From the NCBI GenBank assembly GCA_964639325.1, contig CAZXDO010000024.1, positions 1 through 43,647 on the forward strand: 43,647 bases of DNA. Direction: 5' to 3'. The DNA comes from DATGCT01 sp964639325 (GTDB taxonomy: Bacteria > Patescibacteriota > Minisyncoccia > UBA6257 > GWB1-50-10). Within the stretch, counting starts at the first letter, position 1; each line of letters begins with the position of its first letter. The notes beneath the pieces were generated by a model. It was not told where the DNA came from. It searched no databases and worked only from the letters and a program-made list of their open reading frames with translations. This document shows positions 40,191 to 43,647 of this stretch, in pieces. The translations under genes were made by a program, and so were the position numbers.

Positions 40191-41447
40191 TTAAATTTCA
40201 AAATATCCCTGAAGCAAATATCTTTTCATGAAATACTCTAACTTTTCTTCTCCAAAATATTCTATAAAAATCTTATTCCAAAGTGCCTCTTGGTGGTGAT
40301 AAAGGTATTTAATAAGCTCCTTTTCTTTTACCAAACTCATTACCGTATCCACTAAATCAAAACTCACCAGTGTCTCATGTCCCGAGTCATCTTTAAAGTA
40401 ATCACCTACCCAATCTAAGTCATTCCAAAACCTCAAACTCTCACCAAAATGGTTTAAACTATCCCCTATCTTTACCAAATCTCTTTCCGCTTTCATCCAA
40501 TGAAGAGCTTCCGGATTTAGGTGGGGCACAAAAAGACGCCAATCATTTTCATCTTCTTTGGCTAAATATCTTTGAATAACCAACCATAAAGATTTCTCTC
40601 CTTCAATCATTTTTCTGTCAATAGATTCACCTTTAAGAAGAGAAACTACTTTTTGAGCAAACATATCCGGAACCTCCGTGCTTTGTTTAAACATATCGGA
40701 GTAAAAAGGAATTTCGTTTAAATAATGAAGAACTAAACTAACCATTCTAAGAAGCCCTCCGGAAATGCCCAATATCCTGGGAATAACAAAAACTATCCCC
40801 ATTTCCTTCAAGTGAGAAATATTGTGCCATTTCTTTTCTATAAAACTATCTGCAGCCTTGTTCCACTTTTCTCCTAAGGCTTTAACTATTATGTCCCGTT
40901 CTTCAAAATCATCGGGTTTTAAGCTTTCGTATTGCTTAAAGAAGGTGTTGTTCAACCACTCTGAATCTTCCAAAAATCTTAGAGAACTAAAAACCTCATA
41001 CAAATCTTCTTCCTCAAGCATTTTTGTTGGAGAATCATAACCCAAATAACGCATAACATTCTCGGGCGGGATATTAACTAAAAACTCTTTTGCTTTATCT
41101 TCTTTTAAAAAGAAACCTCTTTGGGAACTTATCACTCCTTTAACTATAGCCAAAACTTTACTGCAATCAGATTTATCACCGCTTATCGGATTTCCCATAA
41201 TTTCAGACAGCCTTTTATCATCTGCTTCAATTTTTGACGTCAAAGCGTCATACACTTCTTTAGCTTTAGCGTCCCGAGCTACTCCCAATTTATCCAACTT
41301 TTCACTTATCTGTCTCTCATTTTCTTCCATCAATTTATCTAAAATATTTCTTTTTCCCGTAACCTCGGAAAGACGTTCTTGGACCTTCGCGATATTATCC
41401 TGATCCGTTCTTAAAATACTAGATATTTTTTTTATAGAATTGTTCAT
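40191..41447 (-). CDS. Conserved-looking protein of unknown function in sugar operon
   Basis: 418 residues that I do not recognise. The first 95 or so are charged and helical, probably coiled coil (KVQERLSEVTGKRNILDKLMEENERQISEKLDKL). The remainder is mostly helical and rich in Trp, Phe and Leu, without signal peptide, transmembrane segments or nucleotide-binding motifs. It is packed between the PfkB kinase (6 bp upstream) and the aldolase (2 bp downstream), so it should be co-expressed with sugar enzymes. A regulatory, scaffolding or catalytic role is equally open. Confidence 0.75.
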   Translation of the reverse strand: MNNSIKKISSILRTDQDNIAKVQERLSEVTGKRNILDKLMEENERQISEKLDKLGVARDAKAKEVYDALTSKIEADDKRLSEIMGNPISGDKSDCSKVLAIVKGVISSQRGFFLKEDKAKEFLVNIPPENVMRYLGYDSPTKMLEEEDLYEVFSSLRFLEDSEWLNNTFFKQYESLKPDDFEERDIIVKALGEKWNKAADSFIEKKWHNISHLKEMGIVFVIPRILGISGGLLRMVSLVLHYLNEIPFYSDMFKQSTEVPDMFAQKVVSLLKGESIDRKMIEGEKSLWLVIQRYLAKEDENDWRLFVPHLNPEALHWMKAERDLVKIGDSLNHFGESLRFWNDLDWVGDYFKDDSGHETLVSFDLVDTVMSLVKEKELIKYLYHHQEALWNKIFIEYFGEEKLEYFMKRYLLQGYFEI

Positions 41448-41453
41448 TTTAAT

Positions 41454-42461
41454 TTATATTAATGGTTCAATATCAAGGTCTAAATACTTAAACCTTTCTT
41501 TCCTAAGAGCGTTCTTAGGCAAAATTCCGGTTTGAGCCCCCACGCTTTCAATCACCGAAGCAGCATTAGCAGAAGCAAGTTTAAGCCCCCAACTTATCTC
41601 GTTTTTCTGGATAAGACCGGCTACAAAACCGGCTCCAAAAGCATCCCCGGCCCCGGTTCTATCAATTACTTCTTTTTCCGGATAAACCCCGGCCCGGTAC
41701 ATATATCGGCCGTCAGAAACAACTGAACCCTTCTCTCCTTCGGTCATTACCGCAATCCCTCCAATTATTTTATCAAACTTTCTAAAAATAGCCCGTTCAT
41801 CGTTATAATCTAAATCTGTTAACTCTGCTGCCTCTTCTCGGTTAAGTATCACTACATCAATGTTTTTAAAAAGAGGTTTCATTTTCTTTAAACCCATTTC
41901 AATATAGTTTCCGGAAGGATTCATGGCTATCTTAACTCCGTTCTTTTTTAAAGTATCAACTATTTTTTCAATAACCAAAAAAGGAATATTGCTTGGGGAA
42001 ATATAAGCCCATTTTGCCTTAAGGCGGGAAAAAGGCACGTCTCTATTTGATATTTTCTCTCCGGCTCCACGATAATTAAAAATTGTCCGTCCTCCGGAGG
42101 GCGTAAGAAGAATTAAAGAATAAGCTGTCTTCTCTTTCTTATCCTTGGAAACAATTAATTCAATTCCAAGATTCTTCAAATTATCAACTACCTGATTACC
42201 GATATAATCATCGCCTACCTTTATAATTGCCCCCGTTTTAAAACCTTGCCGAGCAAAAGAAGCTGCTGTGTTAGCACCCCCGCCCCCAAACTCAACCATT
42301 AAATCATCAACCTCAACCTTGTCGCCAACAGCGAAGCACTTTACTTTTCTTCCAACAAAATCTAATTTTTTTAAACAATCTTCATTTTCAAGATTTTTAA
42401 GATTACCGGTCTTTAAAAAAATATCCTGTGTTACTGACCCAATTGTTATTACATCATACAT
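41454..42461 (-). CDS. PfkB/ribokinase family sugar kinase
   Basis: 335 residues with the family signatures EFGGGGANTAASFARQGF near the N-terminus and DRTGAGDAFGAGFVAGL (anion hole and catalytic Asp) near the C-terminus. Neighbouring aldolase and transketolase genes make a fructose-6-P or ribose-type substrate plausible. A phosphofructokinase role would link it to the aldolase; this is context inference. It follows transketolase C-half by 9 bp. Confidence 0.88.
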   Translation of the reverse strand: MYDVITIGSVTQDIFLKTGNLKNLENEDCLKKLDFVGRKVKCFAVGDKVEVDDLMVEFGGGGANTAASFARQGFKTGAIIKVGDDYIGNQVVDNLKNLGIELIVSKDKKEKTAYSLILLTPSGGRTIFNYRGAGEKISNRDVPFSRLKAKWAYISPSNIPFLVIEKIVDTLKKNGVKIAMNPSGNYIEMGLKKMKPLFKNIDVVILNREEAAELTDLDYNDERAIFRKFDKIIGGIAVMTEGEKGSVVSDGRYMYRAGVYPEKEVIDRTGAGDAFGAGFVAGLIQKNEISWGLKLASANAASVIESVGAQTGILPKNALRKERFKYLDLDIEPLI

Positions 42462-42470
42462 AATTATATT

Positions 42471-43463
42471 TTATTTACGCTTTGCTGCGCGTTTAACTGA
42501 TTTTTTAATATCTTCAACACTCATTCCATATTTTTCAATTAACTCTTCCGGTTTCCCCGACTCTCCAAAAGTATCTTTTACTCCAATAAATTCAATTGGA
42601 GCCGGATTTTTCTTTGCCAAAAGCTCTGATACCGCCGAACCTAATCCCCCCAAAATATTATGTTCCTCAACTGTTACCACCGCGCCTGTTTTCCTTACAT
42701 ATTTTAAAATAGCTTCTTCATCCAAGGGTTTTATGGTGTGATTGTTTAAAACCACCGTTTCCAAACCCTCTTCTTCTAATTCTTTTGCGGCCAATAAGGC
42801 ATTGTAAGTGAGCCATCCGCAAGAAATTATCACCACTTCCGGTTTCTTGTTTTCCCAAAAAACTTGCGCCTTCCCGGGGATAAAAGGAGTTTCTTCAGTT
42901 GTAAAAACAGGTGTCTTGGGACGGGATACTCTAAGATAAACCGGCCCCCATATTTCCGTTGCCATAATTGTTGCTTTTTTTGCTTCTATTTCATCTGCCG
43001 GTACAATTACTTTCATATTAGGCATTGCTCTCATTGTGGCAATATCCTCAATAGCTTGATGAGTTGCCCCATCCGGACCCGTAGAAAGACCGGCGTGGTG
43101 GCCAACAATTTTTACATTAGAATCATTATAAGCAATTGTTGTTCTAATTTGCTCCCAGTTCCTGCCCGGAGAAAAAACTGCATAAGAAGCTATAAAAGGA
43201 ATTTTTCCGGAAACACCAAAGCCGGAAGCAATTCCTGCCATATTTTGTTCAGCCACTCCCACGTCAAAAAACCTTTCAGGAAACTTTTCGGCAAACCAAT
43301 GACTCCGAGTTGATTCTTTAAGATCTCCTGTTAAAACCGCTACATTTTCATTTTTTTCACCTGCCTCAACTACCCCTTTTCCATATCCATCCCTTACAGG
43401 AGACATCTTAACCTTTTCTTTATCAAAAAAATTAGGAACAATATGAGATTCCTTTTTCAGCAT
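42471..43463 (-). CDS. Transketolase, C-terminal subunit
   Basis: Pyrimidine-binding and C-terminal domains of a split transketolase. 330 residues with GVAEQNMAGIASGFG (catalytic Glu), GHHAGLSTGPDGATHQAIEDIATMRAMPNM, VYLRVSRPKTP and a C-terminal domain (VVTVEEHNILGGLGSAVSELL). The N-half is 25 kb away with rpiB and the epimerase. It is the first gene of the unit transketolase C - pfkB - unknown - aldolase - (prfA). Confidence 0.94.
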   Translation of the reverse strand: MLKKESHIVPNFFDKEKVKMSPVRDGYGKGVVEAGEKNENVAVLTGDLKESTRSHWFAEKFPERFFDVGVAEQNMAGIASGFGVSGKIPFIASYAVFSPGRNWEQIRTTIAYNDSNVKIVGHHAGLSTGPDGATHQAIEDIATMRAMPNMKVIVPADEIEAKKATIMATEIWGPVYLRVSRPKTPVFTTEETPFIPGKAQVFWENKKPEVVIISCGWLTYNALLAAKELEEEGLETVVLNNHTIKPLDEEAILKYVRKTGAVVTVEEHNILGGLGSAVSELLAKKNPAPIEFIGVKDTFGESGKPEELIEKYGMSVEDIKKSVKRAAKRK

Positions 43464-43469
43464 ACCTTA

Positions 43470-43498
43470 ATTATCTCATATCTAAACACTTCCCTCAA
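43470..43498 (-). promoter_or_regulatory. Promoter of the transketolase C unit (leaderless)
   Basis: TTGAGG (43498-43493), 17 bp, GATAAT (43475-43470) preceded by TGA (extended -10), 6 nt before the ATG. Confidence 0.55.
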
Positions 43499-43554
43499 GA
43501 ATAAATTTAAAAAGCATTCTCCTTATAACAAAACCTTAATTTAACCCCAAAAAG

Positions 43555-43563
43555 TTATCCACA
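43555..43563 (+). promoter_or_regulatory. Isolated DnaA box near the window end
   Basis: TTATCCACA in the spacer after 43463, followed by a 20-codon open frame (43573-43635) that is not recognisable. Nothing else is seen up to 43647. Confidence 0.3.
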
Positions 43564-43647
43564 ACGTTTAATATGAAATTCCACCAATACAACATTATTC
43601 CTGAAGACATAACAAAGGAATTAGTTAGTGAATAACTACCAAGCTGT

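Noticed and set aside
1673..43563. Replication origin based on four consensus DnaA boxes
   Set aside because: The boxes are single and kilobases apart, with no cluster, dnaA or dnaN nearby.
43573..43635. 20-codon open frame MKFHQYNIIPEDITKELVSE
   Set aside because: Too short and unrecognised, without a ribosome binding site; it may be part of something beyond the window.

Overview
The window looks like a piece of an AT-rich, gene-dense bacterial genome of the Patescibacteria (Candidate Phyla Radiation) type. The signs are pared-down proteins (release factor 1 without its first domain, ThrRS without a TGS domain), separately encoded transketolase halves, a fused PilM-PilN, a group I intron in a tRNA, inteins in DnaE and GyrB, and few Shine-Dalgarno sites. 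This placement is inferred from gene content; no marker phylogeny was possible. TGA acts as a normal stop (for example at the end of the gene at 734-1597).

Layout. 1-1631: GC-rich hairpins, tRNA-Asn(GUU) split by a 195-nt group I intron (minus strand), then tRNA-Lys(UUU) followed 2 nt later by a LAGLIDADG homing endonuclease gene. 1641-4748: class II ribonucleotide reductase bracketed by inverted copies of a DnaA-box plus hairpin element. 4865-10654 (minus): ftsZ with a zinc-finger-like N-terminal extension, ftsA, ybeY, rpsU, a HIT protein, hisS and lepB. 10693-11190 (+): pth. 11204-14316 (minus): a PilM-PilN fusion, a PilX-like protein, a Gln-tailed membrane protein and a cupredoxin-like protein. 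14393-18111: a CPA2 antiporter, then transketolase N-half, ribulose-phosphate epimerase and RpiB. 18153-19535: an L,D-transpeptidase/D,D-carboxypeptidase fusion. 19610-20264: a compact cassette in which a Cas2/PaaX-like gene lies between two mutually inverted 34-bp palindromes. 20318-22191: GAPDH, a DUF192 protein and a zinc ribbon. 22324-29753 (+): dnaE with an intein, thrS and miaA. 29806-35855 (minus): gatB, rplK, nusG, secE and gyrB with an HNH intein. 36043-38516 (+): rpmE, rplY and a coiled-coil lytic transglycosylase. 38519-43463 (minus): prfA, class II aldolase, an unknown 418-residue protein, a PfkB kinase and transketolase C-half.

Together the genes cover DNA replication, translation, division and wall remodelling, type IV pilus assembly, and a glycolysis/pentose-phosphate core spread over several transcription units. 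Four homing-type intruders occur in 44 kb: the group I intron, a free-standing LAGLIDADG gene, and inteins with LAGLIDADG and HNH endonucleases.

Many transcription-unit-first genes have a -10-like hexamer ending only 6-9 nt before the start codon, which predicts leaderless mRNAs. The strongest candidate for an undescribed system is the palindrome-bracketed Cas2-like cassette at 19610-20264. The zinc-finger FtsZ and the element flanking nrdJ come next.
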